Shown one piece after another: positions 7,901-16,755 of a stretch of 64,000 nucleotides of DNA. A program made the translations under genes and the position numbers. The notes beneath the pieces are model-generated. The model did no database searches, was not told the origin of the DNA, and saw only the letters and a program-made list of their open reading frames with translations. Source of the DNA: Rhodopirellula bahusiensis (GTDB lineage Bacteria; Planctomycetota; Planctomycetia; Pirellulales; Pirellulaceae); contig NZ_NIZW01000012.1 in assembly GCF_002727185.1 (NCBI RefSeq), forward strand, positions 62,001-126,000, written 5' to 3'. The first letter of the stretch is position 1. Each line of letters starts with the position of its first letter.

Positions 7901-10795
7901 AATTCCGCCGAGATCATCCAGGCCACGCTTCCCGATCCCGACAGCACACCGGGCAACGGATTGATCGACGAAGACGACCAAGCGGAAGCGAGCTTGCAAG
8001 CCGAACAAATCGATCTGGAACTGTTTAAAACCGTCGACAATCTCACACCAAGATTGGGCGAAACCATCCAGTACGAAATCGTCGTCCGCAACGAAGGCTT
8101 GGACACCGCAACGGGAGTCATCGTCGAAGAGAACTTGCCCGTCGGACTGACCTTCATCGATGCCACACCAACAACCGGCAGCTTCAACTCGTCCAGCGGT
8201 CTTTGGACAGTCGGCGAGTTGGCTCCCTCCGGCACCGCGACGTTGATCATCAACGCCAGCGTCAACAACAACGTGACCGCCGACTCACCGACAATCACCA
8301 ACCGCACCGAAGTCATCGCGGCCGGACAAGTCGACTCGGACAGCACGCCTGACAACAACGAACCGACCGAAGACGACCAAGCCAGCGTGACCGCGCGTGT
8401 CGAGTTCATCGATTTGTCGCTGGAAAAGACCGTCGACAACCCGGCTCCCAACGTCGGCGATCGTGTCGCTTTCACAATCACATTGACCAACGATGGCGAG
8501 ACCGCGACCACGCGAGACACGGCGACCAACATCGTCGTCCGCGACTTGTTGCCCGCCGGCATGACCTACGAATCGAACTCGCTCAGCGACGGTTCCTATG
8601 ATTCCGACACGGGCGAATGGACCATCGATTCCTTGGCCGATGATGCCACCGCGACGTTGACCCTGTTCGCAATCGTCGACCAAGTCGGAACGCAAACCAA
8701 CACCGCCGAAGTCGCATCCGTCGATCAAGACGACATCGACTCGGCGCCTGACAACAACGTCGCCGCAGAAGACGACCAAGCCAGCGCAAGCATCACCACG
8801 CCGGTGATCGATCTCTCGCTCACACAAACCGCTTCCCCCCAGCGTCCCGCGATCAACGGCGAAGTCACCTTCACGCTGACGCTTCGCAACGATGGTCCCG
8901 ACGACGCGACCGGAATCATCGTTCGTGACTCGCTGCCGGATGGATACACCTTCACATCCTCTTCGCCCGCCGGTGCATTCAATTCCGCAAGCGGACTATG
9001 GACCGTCGGCGATTTGGCATCCGGTGAAGAAACCACGCTGGAACTGACCGGCACCATCGGTGACGTGGAAACACTCGAAAACCGAGCCGAAGTGATTGCT
9101 GCCGATCAAGCCGACCAAGACAGCGTTCCTGACAGTGGGTTAGATGATGGCGAAGACGACACCGCCGCCGCGATCGTCACGCTCGCTAGCGCCGACCTTT
9201 CACTGACCAAGACCGTCGACAACGCCTCGCCCAACTTTGGCGATGCGGTCACCTTCACGATCACCGTTCGCAACAGCGGCCCAGACCCAGCGACCGGAAT
9301 TCGCGTCCGAGACTTCTTGCCCGACGGAATGGACCTCACCGACCAAACCACATCCGACGGCACCTACTCGGCCGTCACCGAGATCTGGATGATCGATGAA
9401 ATCGCATCCGGCCAAACCGCGACACTGACATTGACCGCGAATGTGAACTCCGAATCGTTGCAAACCAACGTGGCAGAGATCATGGCCAGCGACCAACGTG
9501 ACCCTGACAGCACGCCGGGCAACGGCGACGCCGATCCAGCCGAAGACGACCGAGCCTCGGTGGACGTCCAAGCACAACTGATCGATCTCGCGCTCAGCAA
9601 AACAGTTGACGGCACGCGTTTTGACTTGGACGATCCCGTCGAATTTGAATTGACCGTTTCCAACACGGGCCCGACGACAGCCACCAACGTCGAGATCGCT
9701 GACTCGTTGCCCGCCGGGCTGATCTTTGTCTCGTCATCGACCGACGACGGAGGCTACAACCCGCAGTCGGGCACTTGGTCGATCCCGAGCATCCCCAGCA
9801 ACGAATCGGTCACGCTGACGCTGAACGCATCGGTCAACCAAGACGCCGTCACCGACGACATCCTTCGTGACGGCATCACCAATTTCGCGGAAGTCATCTC
9901 CGCCGACCAACCCGATCGCAACAGCGTGTTTGGAAACGGGGACGTCAACGAAGACGATGCCGACTCAGCGATTTTGATGATCGCTCGTGCCGACTTGTCG
10001 TTGAGCAAGTCCGTCGACATTTCCAACCCCAACCGCGGCGATACGATTCAGTACCTCGTCACGGTCACCAATGCCAACAACGATCCGGCAACGAACGTTG
10101 TGATCCGAGACATCTTGCCAGGTTCATTGAACTTCCAAGATGCAACGCCAACGCAGGGCACGTTCGATGCTCAAACGGGCCTGTGGACCTTGACGCAACT
10201 CGATCCCAACCAATCTGCGACACTGCAAATCAACGCCTTCGTTGAACAGTCCGGTGCGGTGACCAACGTTGCCGAGATCATCGAGTCCGATCAAATCGAT
10301 CCCGACAGCACACCGGGCAACGCCGATGGCGACGAAGACGACCTGGCATCCGTCGAAGTCACACCTCAAGTCGTCGACGTCAGCGTCACCGCGGCGGTGG
10401 ATAACCTGGAACCCGAGGTCGACGACATCATCACGATCACCTTGACGGCGGCCAATGCCGACAGCGTTTCCGATGCCACCGGCGTTGTGATTGAATCGTT
10501 GCTGCCCGATGGATTGACGCTGGCACCACCGGCTTCACCGCAGCAAGGATCTTATGACCCAGCGACGGGTCAGTGGAACATCGGCCCCTTGGCGTCCGGT
10601 GCAAGCGTCCAATTGGTTTTGACCGCACGCGTCGACACTCGCGGGTTGAAAACATTGAACGCCGAAGTCACCCAGACCGATCAGTTCGATGTCGACAGTG
10701 TGCCAGGGAATGGAGATCCAGACGAGGACGACCAAATCGCACTCGAGATCCGAGCCCCACGTGTCCTATCCAAGCGGTTGTTTTTGTCTCGCTGA
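4931..10795 (+). CDS. Giant surface protein with twelve DUF11 repeats and planctomycete N-terminal motif
   Basis: I chose the ATG at 4931 (1954 residues) because it places a basic leader and the motif LLLESLENRRLLA at residues 25-37, the N-terminal signature of many giant planctomycete exported proteins (LEPR-XLL type). An in-frame ATG at 4814 would bury that motif. Residues ~45-130 resemble a SdrD/Cna-B-like fold (IRGQVTDSFIGGDFEDV, SGNYQFTGVTAGSY). From about 5990 to 10760 lie twelve tandem units of ~380-420 bp, each opening with a variant of ADLSLTKTVDN and closing with a variant of DPDSTPGNG-EDDQA, which is the DUF11 repeat. There is no cysteine-rich or transmembrane C terminus and no dockerin or sorting motif I recognise; it ends PRVLSKRLFLSR. 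It is probably secreted or cell-surface and adhesive or structural. Its 3' end overlaps the convergent gene by 30 bp. Confidence 0.85.
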   Translation: MRFPSRKSRTDSRSTTGKNRGRRRLLLESLENRRLLAVASDLVTIRGQVTDSFIGGDFEDVALDLFRDDGDGVFEPDADDVEVNMAMADPSGNYQFTGVTAGSYFVFQPAQTVNGRSLQQQISPLITVNSTQVAGQAFQTIDSFQTTQSVEDTVTDGTPVTSTQAAAEAIGGSRDLIVDKTQGGTGDIGTIEIGVNQAVSPNLLSFDANGFADGSRSVIWDGAGDDAATVDDDGLGAIDLTSGGSATGLRFVIGSVTSGTAVIRLYSDDGIAGSQTLVSEATLTIPALPTQPTSVEYIPFSDFQAVSGSGADLTQIGAIELEVSGGPDYDAIADLLGTVGPTIIVQNIDNAGEADLELTKTLITTEPTLNENVVFDVVVTNNGPDPATGIVVTDRIPAGIINTTGSASTGTFTPGTGLWTIPSLAVGATATLRLTGQLDSLDSQTNVAEITAAEQLDTDSPRDNNVLADDDQDAATVTATRVDLQLSKAVSDSQPNVGDEITFTLTLQNSSLDTATDATLSTATGILVEDRLPAGLTLIGNTPSAGTSFNTSTNRWSISSLDVGGLATLELVARVDQAGDFTNVAEVLAVAQTDRDSTPNNDLIDEDDQDEVLIQTPVADLSLTKTVSNESPTVGENVTFTITVDNEGPNNATGVQVQDRLPAGLTYISDVTSSGTYDSDTGLWIVGDVTAPNPGNPIPAMPTLQIIARVDSLGIKTNSATITASDQSDPDSTPGAGASTEDDTDSATLTPNAIDLQLTKTVTPTRPEPGDSITYTITLSNAESSAAIPITTATNIQVTDLLPAGLILQDAQVTDGTHVDATGTWTVDSLAAGASETLTLTSILDPGRSDLFASITNTAEVTQAAQFDPDSTPDNQDASEDDQASSVITPAQADLSLTKTVDNANADVGENVTFTITARHDSGDPSGQFIVLDSLPAGLQFVEATASIGTYDETTGHWTVPELDADSGTAAPSFATLEIVATTLSRGTLTNSAEIIQATLPDPDSTPGNGLIDEDDQAEASLQAEQIDLELFKTVDNLTPRLGETIQYEIVVRNEGLDTATGVIVEENLPVGLTFIDATPTTGSFNSSSGLWTVGELAPSGTATLIINASVNNNVTADSPTITNRTEVIAAGQVDSDSTPDNNEPTEDDQASVTARVEFIDLSLEKTVDNPAPNVGDRVAFTITLTNDGETATTRDTATNIVVRDLLPAGMTYESNSLSDGSYDSDTGEWTIDSLADDATATLTLFAIVDQVGTQTNTAEVASVDQDDIDSAPDNNVAAEDDQASASITTPVIDLSLTQTASPQRPAINGEVTFTLTLRNDGPDDATGIIVRDSLPDGYTFTSSSPAGAFNSASGLWTVGDLASGEETTLELTGTIGDVETLENRAEVIAADQADQDSVPDSGLDDGEDDTAAAIVTLASADLSLTKTVDNASPNFGDAVTFTITVRNSGPDPATGIRVRDFLPDGMDLTDQTTSDGTYSAVTEIWMIDEIASGQTATLTLTANVNSESLQTNVAEIMASDQRDPDSTPGNGDADPAEDDRASVDVQAQLIDLALSKTVDGTRFDLDDPVEFELTVSNTGPTTATNVEIADSLPAGLIFVSSSTDDGGYNPQSGTWSIPSIPSNESVTLTLNASVNQDAVTDDILRDGITNFAEVISADQPDRNSVFGNGDVNEDDADSAILMIARADLSLSKSVDISNPNRGDTIQYLVTVTNANNDPATNVVIRDILPGSLNFQDATPTQGTFDAQTGLWTLTQLDPNQSATLQINAFVEQSGAVTNVAEIIESDQIDPDSTPGNADGDEDDLASVEVTPQVVDVSVTAAVDNLEPEVDDIITITLTAANADSVSDATGVVIESLLPDGLTLAPPASPQQGSYDPATGQWNIGPLASGASVQLVLTARVDTRGLKTLNAEVTQTDQFDVDSVPGNGDPDEDDQIALEIRAPRVLSKRLFLSR
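5990..10760 (+). repeat. Twelve tandem DUF11-coding units, period about 380-420 bp
   Basis: Units begin near 5992, 6372, 6781, 7189, 7606, 8008, 8408, 8806, 9190, 9580, 9988 and 10374, judged from the recurrent (A/I)DL(S/Q/E)L(T/S)K(T/A)V start. The units are diverged at nucleotide level, so this is an old protein-domain expansion rather than a recent DNA duplication. Within units the order is a beta-strand opener, a GVxVxDxLPAGLT-like centre, a TGxWTVxxLxxGxxATL segment and an acidic DPDSTPxN-EDDQA linker. Confidence 0.85.
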
Positions 10796-11314
10796 GGCGA
10801 TGCCACAACCGCTGCATGACGAACACCCGCCGCCGCATCCACCAGCGTCGGCGGTGCCGCATCCCGGGCCACATCCGGTCTGCATCAAATCACTCAGCTC
10901 AATGCTCTTGACTTCGGCTTCGTAGCGGCGAACGATCGCATCGGTCAGCTCGCGGCCAAGAGCATCCGGTTCCCCTAAAAAGTGCAGCACCAGCGTCCCG
11001 CCGTCGAACAATTGATCGACGTCCAACAACACCGCTGAAGATTCGCTCTCCGCCAAAATCGCTTGGCATTCGCGAACCGCGCGAACCTTGTGCCGCTGCA
11101 AACGCTCGATCAGAAGATCATCGTTGTGTGTGGTCGGCCGGAGAATTTCCAGTGTGGTTGGTGTGTCACCATCCTCACAAACGGATAGTGTTTCGGCCAA
11201 TTCCACCCCGCGAGGCGTCCGCACCAACACACGTCGACCACGTTCAATCCGTCGCTGGGCACGAGCCAGATAGATTTCCCCCGCGAAGCCGATTCGAACA
11301 TGGTGCGTTATCAT
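10766..11314 (-). CDS. PSP1-domain-like protein with Cys/Gly-rich C terminus
   Basis: I chose the ATG at 11314 (182 residues, MITHHVRIGF) because it begins directly at the conserved region; an upstream start at 11368 adds a low-complexity leader. The N half has a PSP1-like pattern (VRIGFAGEIYLAR, then RGRRVLVRTPRGVELAE), and the C half (LDVDQLFDGGTLVLHFLGE) continues that fold. The last ~30 residues are unusual: eight cysteines in a Gly/Ser-rich stretch (GCGPGC, GGCGGGCSSCSGCG). PSP1-family proteins in Firmicutes act in competence, biofilm and RNA decay complexes (YaaT), and some bind Fe-S clusters. The Cys tail here may bind metal, which is inference. The gene converges on the giant DUF11 gene, and it is divergent from the SbcD-like gene with 77 bp between the starts. 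Confidence 0.65.
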   Translation of the reverse strand: MITHHVRIGFAGEIYLARAQRRIERGRRVLVRTPRGVELAETLSVCEDGDTPTTLEILRPTTHNDDLLIERLQRHKVRAVRECQAILAESESSAVLLDVDQLFDGGTLVLHFLGEPDALGRELTDAIVRRYEAEVKSIELSDLMQTGCGPGCGTADAGGCGGGCSSCSGCGIASARQKQPLG

Positions 11315-11391
11315 GAGGCTCAGTCTAGCTACCCGGCGCGACGTCGTCGTCCCCAACTTGCCCGCCACTCACCCCGCCCGCAGGAAGCCCT

Positions 11392-12687
11392 TTGAGTCAC
11401 CGCCGCATCCTTCACGCCGCCGACATTCATCTGGACAGCCCCCTGCAGAAACTCGACGCCTACGAAGACGCTCCCGTCGACGAAATTCGCGAGGCATCGC
11501 GGCGTGCCCTCGAGAACATGACCGACTTGGCGATCGAAGAACGAGTCGACTTGGTCGTTATCGCAGGCGACCTCTACGACGGCGATTGGCCTGACCAAAA
11601 CACGGGTCTGTTCTTTGTCAAACAAGCCACCCGGTTGGTCAACCATGAAATTCACGTCGCCGTCATCCGAGGCAATCACGACGCCGCCAATAAGATGACG
11701 TCGAACCTGCCGCTGCCAAAGAACCCCGACGGATCCGACATCCTGTTGAGCGAAAAGAAGGTCGACCAACGGGTGCTCGAAGACCTCGGCATCGTCATCC
11801 ACGGCCGGTCGTATGCCAAACGAGCCGAAACCGGGGACATGGCCGCCGAGTACCCCGGGCCAACCGGCGGCATGTTCAACCTCGGCATCCTGCACACGGG
11901 ATTGTCAGGCTTGGACGGTCATGATCCGTACGCTCCCTGTTCCCCCCAACAACTCGCTGACAAAGGCTACGACTACTGGGCTCTCGGACACATTCACTTG
12001 CGCGGCGAGCATCAAATCGAAGGCACCGCCCCGGTCGTCTTCAGCGGCAACATCCAAGGCCGACACATTCGCGAATCGGGACCGAAAGGTTGCATCATCG
12101 TCGACGTTGACTCTCGCAACCAAACCCAGCGCCGATTCGTCCCACTCGATGTCGTTCGATTTGAAACGTTCGATGCCAACGCAAGCGAATGGTCGCACAC
12201 CGATGAATTGATGGACGCCTACGAAGCTTGGATGAACGACCAACTGCAACAGGTCGAAGATCGGTTGCTGGTCACGCGAGTCATCTTGTCCGGCGAGTCA
12301 CCACTGCATCACCAATGGATGCGGGAACAATCCAATCTGGAAGCGTCGCTGCGAGCCACTTCGGTCACCCACGGCCACGGACAGGTTTGGCTGGAACGGT
12401 TGAAGGTCAAAACCTCGGCCGAAGTCGATCGTTCACACACCGAACAACACGATGCAAACCAGGAGGGCCCGCTGCACAGCATCCTGTCCGTTGTCGAAGA
12501 ATTGAAATCCGACAACGCAGACTTGGAATGGTTGAACAACGAAATCTCGCCATTGCTGAAGAAACTGCCAACCGAATTCAGCGGCGACCAAGCCCCCATT
12601 CGCCTCGACGATCCCGAAGAACGTCACGAATGGATCGAAGCGGCAACCACAGAGCTGCTCGCCCGACTGCAAGGAGGCAAACGATGA
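11392..12687 (+). CDS. SbcD/YhaO-like metallophosphoesterase, DNA repair exonuclease subunit
   Basis: This 431-residue protein carries the calcineurin-like phosphoesterase motifs in order: ADIHLDSP near the N terminus, GDLYDGDWP, RGNHD and LGHIHLRG. This is the two-metal nuclease core of the SbcD/Mre11/YhaO families. The start is a TTG with a good Shine-Dalgarno-like AGGA about 8 bases upstream; no ATG precedes the first motif. The stop overlaps the start of a large SMC-like ATPase (ATGA at 12684-12687), with a strong AAGGAGG just before that start. By family knowledge the pair forms a double-strand-break end-processing complex in the cytoplasm. The C-terminal ~180 residues are variable and probably contact the partner. 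Confidence 0.85.
   Translation: MSHRRILHAADIHLDSPLQKLDAYEDAPVDEIREASRRALENMTDLAIEERVDLVVIAGDLYDGDWPDQNTGLFFVKQATRLVNHEIHVAVIRGNHDAANKMTSNLPLPKNPDGSDILLSEKKVDQRVLEDLGIVIHGRSYAKRAETGDMAAEYPGPTGGMFNLGILHTGLSGLDGHDPYAPCSPQQLADKGYDYWALGHIHLRGEHQIEGTAPVVFSGNIQGRHIRESGPKGCIIVDVDSRNQTQRRFVPLDVVRFETFDANASEWSHTDELMDAYEAWMNDQLQQVEDRLLVTRVILSGESPLHHQWMREQSNLEASLRATSVTHGHGQVWLERLKVKTSAEVDRSHTEQHDANQEGPLHSILSVVEELKSDNADLEWLNNEISPLLKKLPTEFSGDQAPIRLDDPEERHEWIEAATTELLARLQGGKR
12671..12678 (+). promoter_or_regulatory. Strong Shine-Dalgarno for the SbcC-like gene
   Basis: AAGGAGGC lies within the last codons of the SbcD-like gene, about 6 bases before the ATG at 12684. It decides the start of the ATPase and supports coupled translation across the ATGA overlap. 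Confidence 0.8.
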
Positions 12688-15600
12688 TCATTGAACGCTT
12701 GGACTTGATCGCCTTTGGCCACATCACCGACCGCAGCCTCGATCTTTCCGCCGGTCCCAACCGATTCCACTTGATCGTTGGCCCCAACGAATCCGGAAAA
12801 TCAACCAGCCTACGAGCCATCTCGTCTTGGTTGTTCGGCATGGCCACTCGAGCCGATGATGCCTTCCTGCATCCCGCAGCGAAACTTCGTGTTGGTGGAC
12901 GCCTGACGACACACTCCAGCGACGGAACCAGCACTGAAAAAGTTCTCGAGTGCATTCGACGTCGAGGTCGCAAAAACACGCTGCGTGGTGCAGACGACCA
13001 AACTGAAATCGCTGACTCCGAATTGGCCCAAATGCTCGGCGGCATCGACGAACCGACCTTCCGCTCGCGATTTGGTTTGTCGCACGAAGAGCTGCTACTT
13101 GGCGGCGAACAAATATTGCGAGGCGAAGGTGAACTCGGCGAAATCCTGTTCTCAGCTGGAGCCGGCATCGGGCGTCTTCGCGAAATTTATGAACAGCTTG
13201 ATTCCGAAGCCAGTGAACGCTTCAAACGCACCGGCAAGACACCCACGATCAACAACATCCTGCAAGAACTCGACGAGATGCGTCGTCGGCTGCGCGAAGC
13301 TCAAGTCCCACCGGCTGAGTTCTCCGACTTGCAAAAGCAACTGGCTGAAAAAGAACAGCAAATCCAAGGCTGGCGTGAAGAGTCCCAATCGCTCGCTCAA
13401 CAAATCGCTCAACTGAAGTCGGCCGAACAAGCCTTGCCGTTGATCCCTCGTTGGAAAACGGCGACGCAAGAATTAGCCAGCGTGCAAGACGCGCCCATGC
13501 TTTCGGATGACTTCCCGGATCGACGACGCGAATGGGAACAAGAACAGAAATCGACGACCCGTCTGCTGCAAACCTTGCAACAAAACCATGTCGATTTGAC
13601 GGAGCAACTGAAGCAACTCGGAAACGATGAATCCATCGGACTCTTCGAGGATGAAATCCTCGCGTTGTATCGCGAACTTCCCGGTCGTGAAAAAGCCGAA
13701 ATCGAAAAAGAAACCCTGCAACAATCGCTGGCGGCCCTTGAACGAGAGATGCGATCGCAGCTCCATGACTTGGCCTTCGCTGAAGTCCCCCCCGCATCTG
13801 CACAGCAGGCAACCGATTCTGATGCGTTGACACAACAAGTGGACTCGCTGCAAATCAGTGAGTCGCAACGGGCCAAAATCCAACGATTGGCGAGCGAATA
13901 CGAAAAACTGGTTCAACAACGCGATGACGCCTCGGATCAGCTCGATCAAGCCAAACGGGAACTGACAATGGCCGAGGAGGCATTGGCCGAGTCCAACGCG
14001 CCAACGCAGTTCCAATTGCTCGACCGTACGCTCGATGAGATGGGTGCCCCGGAACGCTGGATCGAAGCCGCCCGCCGAGAACAATCGCAAGTCGAAAAAC
14101 TGGCTCGCGAATGCCAAACCATTCATCGGCGATTAAAACTCGACTCGAACGGCGATGACGATGCGATTCAATTCGCTGTCGAGCTGTCGCTGCCGACGCA
14201 GTCACAGCTGACGGATCTGACGCAAGCACTCGACCGGGCTGGCAAAGACGTCATGTTGAGCCAGCAACGTGGTCAGGAACTTCAACAAGCCCTCGCCAAC
14301 GCGGAAGAAAAGCTCACCTCGTTGAACGCGGACACGGGGGACCTCCCAACGCCCGAAGATCTTCGCGACGCTCGTCAGCACCGCGACGAAATCATCGATG
14401 CGATGAAGCAGAACGCGGATTCATACTCCGCCGACCAATGGGCCGCACAGCTTGCTGCAGCCGAACTGGCAATCCATCGAGCCGACTCGCTCGCGGACGT
14501 CTTCCAGTCGCAACACGAATTGATCTACCGACGACAAGCCGCTCAGAACAACCTGGACCAACTGCGTCGACAATCTTCCGAACACGACGCCGCGCTGGCC
14601 GCCGCGCAAGACTCCCTGACAAAGGCTCAAGAGAACTGGCAAGCCATTTGGCAAGCGGCTGGCATCCCAGCAAGTGATCCCGATGCGATGCGAACCTGGA
14701 TGTCGGATCATCAAAAATTGATCGAACACTTTGCGGAGTTGCAAACCGCAATTGCCGAACGCGATCAATCGCACGCTCAACTTCGACAAGCCATTTCGCG
14801 TCTGCAACAAGCGTTGGAAAGTGAAGGCTCCGACAACTCGTCCGAGGATTCACTCGAACAAACCAGCACCACTCTTTCGCGTCTGCATGACGTGGCGTTG
14901 ACCCAACGTGCGGAGCAGGCTCAACAACTCAAACTTCGCGAACAACGCGAGAACAAACGCGACGAATGCAGAACCGAGATCCCCGGCTTGGAATCCAAGC
15001 TGCAACGTCGACAGAGCGCATTGGACGCTTGGGACCAACAGTGGGACGAACTCACCGCGTCGCTCAAACTGACATCCAAACCCGCTCCGCAAGACGCGTT
15101 GTCGATGATGGATTCGATCACGCAGCTGATCGGTCAAAAGAAGCAACGAGACGACATTTCACTTCGCATCGATTCGATCAGCAAAGAAACCGATGCCTTT
15201 GTCCGAAGAGCGGTTCGGCTACATGATTCCTTGGCCTCGCCAAAGGCCGACTCAGAATCCTCAACCAATCCATCAGTCGACACCGCCGGCTTGACCGAGT
15301 TGGCTGAAACAATCAACTCGGCACACGAACGTTTGCAACGGGAACAACGTGCTCGCAGCGCTCGCGACGAAGTCCAACAGCAACTCCGCCAACGCGAACG
15401 CGAACTCGCGGATGCCAACGAGCAGTTGGAACGACTCACGATAACGCAGCAACAACTCTGCGACGAAGCCCATTGTTCCGCCCCGGAGGAGCTGGGCGAA
15501 GTGGAAGAACGCAGTCGTCGACGCATCCTCGCCCAATCCAAAGTAGAAGACTTGCAATCCCAGTTGGATCATTGGGCGAGTGGTCAAGATCGCGAATCGT

Positions 15601-16460
15601 TCGTTGAATCTTTGCGGGACCAGCAGCCCGCCATGATCGTCGAAGAACTGAAACAGCTGACTGATAAGAAAGACGAACTGGACGAAAGACTCTCGGCATC
15701 ACAAAAAGAACTCTGGAGTTTGAATCAAAAACTGGGTGCCATCGATGGAAGCAGCGAGGCATCCAAGCTCTCCCAACACATGCAGTTCTCGCTCGGAAAA
15801 CTCCAACGGGAATCGGAAGAGTACATCCGTCTGCGATTGGCAGCGTCGATCTTGCAACGGGCCATGGAACACTACCGCAACCAAAACCAAGAACCTGTGC
15901 TACGCGAGGCAGAATCATTTTTCGCCACGCTGACCTGCGACGAATACCAATCATTACGGGTCGACTACGGCGACAGCGACAAACCATCGCTGTTCGGTGT
16001 GCGAGACGGCGTCGAGGTGCCGGCCAATCGCATGAGCACGGGAACTGCGGATGCTCTGTATTTGGCGTTGCGATTGGCGTCGCTGAAACATCAGTTGGCC
16101 CACGCCAATGCGATCCCGCTGATCATCGACGATTGCTTGATCCAGCTTGACGATCGCCGGGCCGCTGCGGCACTCAAGGTCTTTTCGGATCTCTCCACCA
16201 CCACTCAAGTCATCCTGTTCACGCACCACGATCACTTGGTCGACTTGGCATCCGAAACACTTCCCGAGAACGGATATCACGTGCACCGGCTTGGTGAAAA
16301 CAACTCACCTGCCTCCGCGTCATCCGCCAAACCGGCCGCTTCAGCCACAAAACCGAAGAAGAAAGCGGCAAGAAAGAAGACGGCTCCCAAAGCATCGCCC
16401 AAAAAGCCTGATGCAAACCTCACGCCTCCCGACACACTGTTTGACGTGTTCTCACCGTGA
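12684..16460 (+). CDS. SbcC/YhaN-like SMC-family ATPase
   Basis: With the start at 12684 the protein has 1258 residues. The Walker A motif is GPNESGKST (33-41), followed by ~950 residues of Gln/Glu/Arg-rich coiled coil. Near the C terminus come the ABC signature-like MSTGTADALYLALRLA, Walker B PLIIDDCLIQLDD and the switch-like FTHHDHL. The last ~50 residues are a Lys/Ala/Pro-rich tail. I see no CxxC zinc hook in the middle of the coiled coil, which separates it from classical SbcC/Rad50 and fits the YhaN type. It should bind the upstream phosphoesterase and process DNA ends. The frame stays open further upstream, but that part overlaps the phosphoesterase gene and is not real. Confidence 0.85.
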   Translation: MIIERLDLIAFGHITDRSLDLSAGPNRFHLIVGPNESGKSTSLRAISSWLFGMATRADDAFLHPAAKLRVGGRLTTHSSDGTSTEKVLECIRRRGRKNTLRGADDQTEIADSELAQMLGGIDEPTFRSRFGLSHEELLLGGEQILRGEGELGEILFSAGAGIGRLREIYEQLDSEASERFKRTGKTPTINNILQELDEMRRRLREAQVPPAEFSDLQKQLAEKEQQIQGWREESQSLAQQIAQLKSAEQALPLIPRWKTATQELASVQDAPMLSDDFPDRRREWEQEQKSTTRLLQTLQQNHVDLTEQLKQLGNDESIGLFEDEILALYRELPGREKAEIEKETLQQSLAALEREMRSQLHDLAFAEVPPASAQQATDSDALTQQVDSLQISESQRAKIQRLASEYEKLVQQRDDASDQLDQAKRELTMAEEALAESNAPTQFQLLDRTLDEMGAPERWIEAARREQSQVEKLARECQTIHRRLKLDSNGDDDAIQFAVELSLPTQSQLTDLTQALDRAGKDVMLSQQRGQELQQALANAEEKLTSLNADTGDLPTPEDLRDARQHRDEIIDAMKQNADSYSADQWAAQLAAAELAIHRADSLADVFQSQHELIYRRQAAQNNLDQLRRQSSEHDAALAAAQDSLTKAQENWQAIWQAAGIPASDPDAMRTWMSDHQKLIEHFAELQTAIAERDQSHAQLRQAISRLQQALESEGSDNSSEDSLEQTSTTLSRLHDVALTQRAEQAQQLKLREQRENKRDECRTEIPGLESKLQRRQSALDAWDQQWDELTASLKLTSKPAPQDALSMMDSITQLIGQKKQRDDISLRIDSISKETDAFVRRAVRLHDSLASPKADSESSTNPSVDTAGLTELAETINSAHERLQREQRARSARDEVQQQLRQRERELADANEQLERLTITQQQLCDEAHCSAPEELGEVEERSRRRILAQSKVEDLQSQLDHWASGQDRESFVESLRDQQPAMIVEELKQLTDKKDELDERLSASQKELWSLNQKLGAIDGSSEASKLSQHMQFSLGKLQRESEEYIRLRLAASILQRAMEHYRNQNQEPVLREAESFFATLTCDEYQSLRVDYGDSDKPSLFGVRDGVEVPANRMSTGTADALYLALRLASLKHQLAHANAIPLIIDDCLIQLDDRRAAAALKVFSDLSTTTQVILFTHHDHLVDLASETLPENGYHVHRLGENNSPASASSAKPAASATKPKKKAARKKTAPKASPKKPDANLTPPDTLFDVFSP

Positions 16461-16463
16461 GTG

Positions 16464-16487
16464 GTCTTGGGGCGCTCATCCCAAGAC
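16464..16487 (+). terminator. Hairpin after the SbcC-like gene
   Basis: GTCTTGGG and CCCAAGAC form a perfect 8-bp stem with an 8-base loop, starting 3 bases after the stop codon. There is no T-run, so termination is likely but not certain. Confidence 0.45.
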
Positions 16488-16755
16488 AGCGATGACGGCC
16501 CCATCCGTGGCGAATTTGCATGAATGGCTCCGGAAGAATCGGCGTTCATAACTCGGAGCGGAAGCCCCGAAGTACGTTGCAAAACATCGCACTTCCGCCC
16601 GCTATGAGCCGACGACGATCATCGAGATTGCTATCGACCAAGGGCTGATCCCCCGCCCAAGCAACGGTTCCCCGGCGATTGACACCCCGTTAAGATTGAA
16701 CGAAGACACGCTCATCCTGCGTATTCATACAATCCTTTCTCTCCGGGTAATTTCG
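16488..16755. other. Intergenic stretch containing one copy of a dispersed 52-bp repeat
   Basis: No gene is supported here. Bases 16521-16572 match, in inverted orientation, a segment at 43590-43641 (see the repeat entries). The promoter of the small lipoprotein gene should lie in 16600-16755, but I cannot name its boxes with confidence. Confidence 0.6.
16521..16572 (+). repeat. Dispersed 52-bp repeat, copy 1
   Basis: By hand alignment, 42 of 52 bases match the reverse complement of 43590-43641. The shared cores are ATGGCTCCGGA, CGCGTTCATA and CTCGG-GCGGAAGCC. Just upstream, GACGGCCCCATCC (from ~16495) matches the arms of the larger palindrome at 43544-43741, so the conserved unit is longer than 52 bp. 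Confidence 0.7.

Noticed and set aside
7780..8562. Minus-strand frames inside the DUF11 repeat gene
   Set aside because: They recur with the repeat period and are Ser/Val-rich shadows of the repeat codons, not independent genes.
5990..10760. Regular repeats considered as a CRISPR-like or DNA-level tandem array
   Set aside because: The period is ~400 bp, units are diverged at DNA level but conserved as protein, and they are in frame throughout, so this is a protein-domain repeat.
12228..12683. In-frame N-terminal extension of the SbcC-like ATPase
   Set aside because: It overlaps the SbcD-like gene, has no conserved sequence, and the Shine-Dalgarno at 12671 points to 12684.
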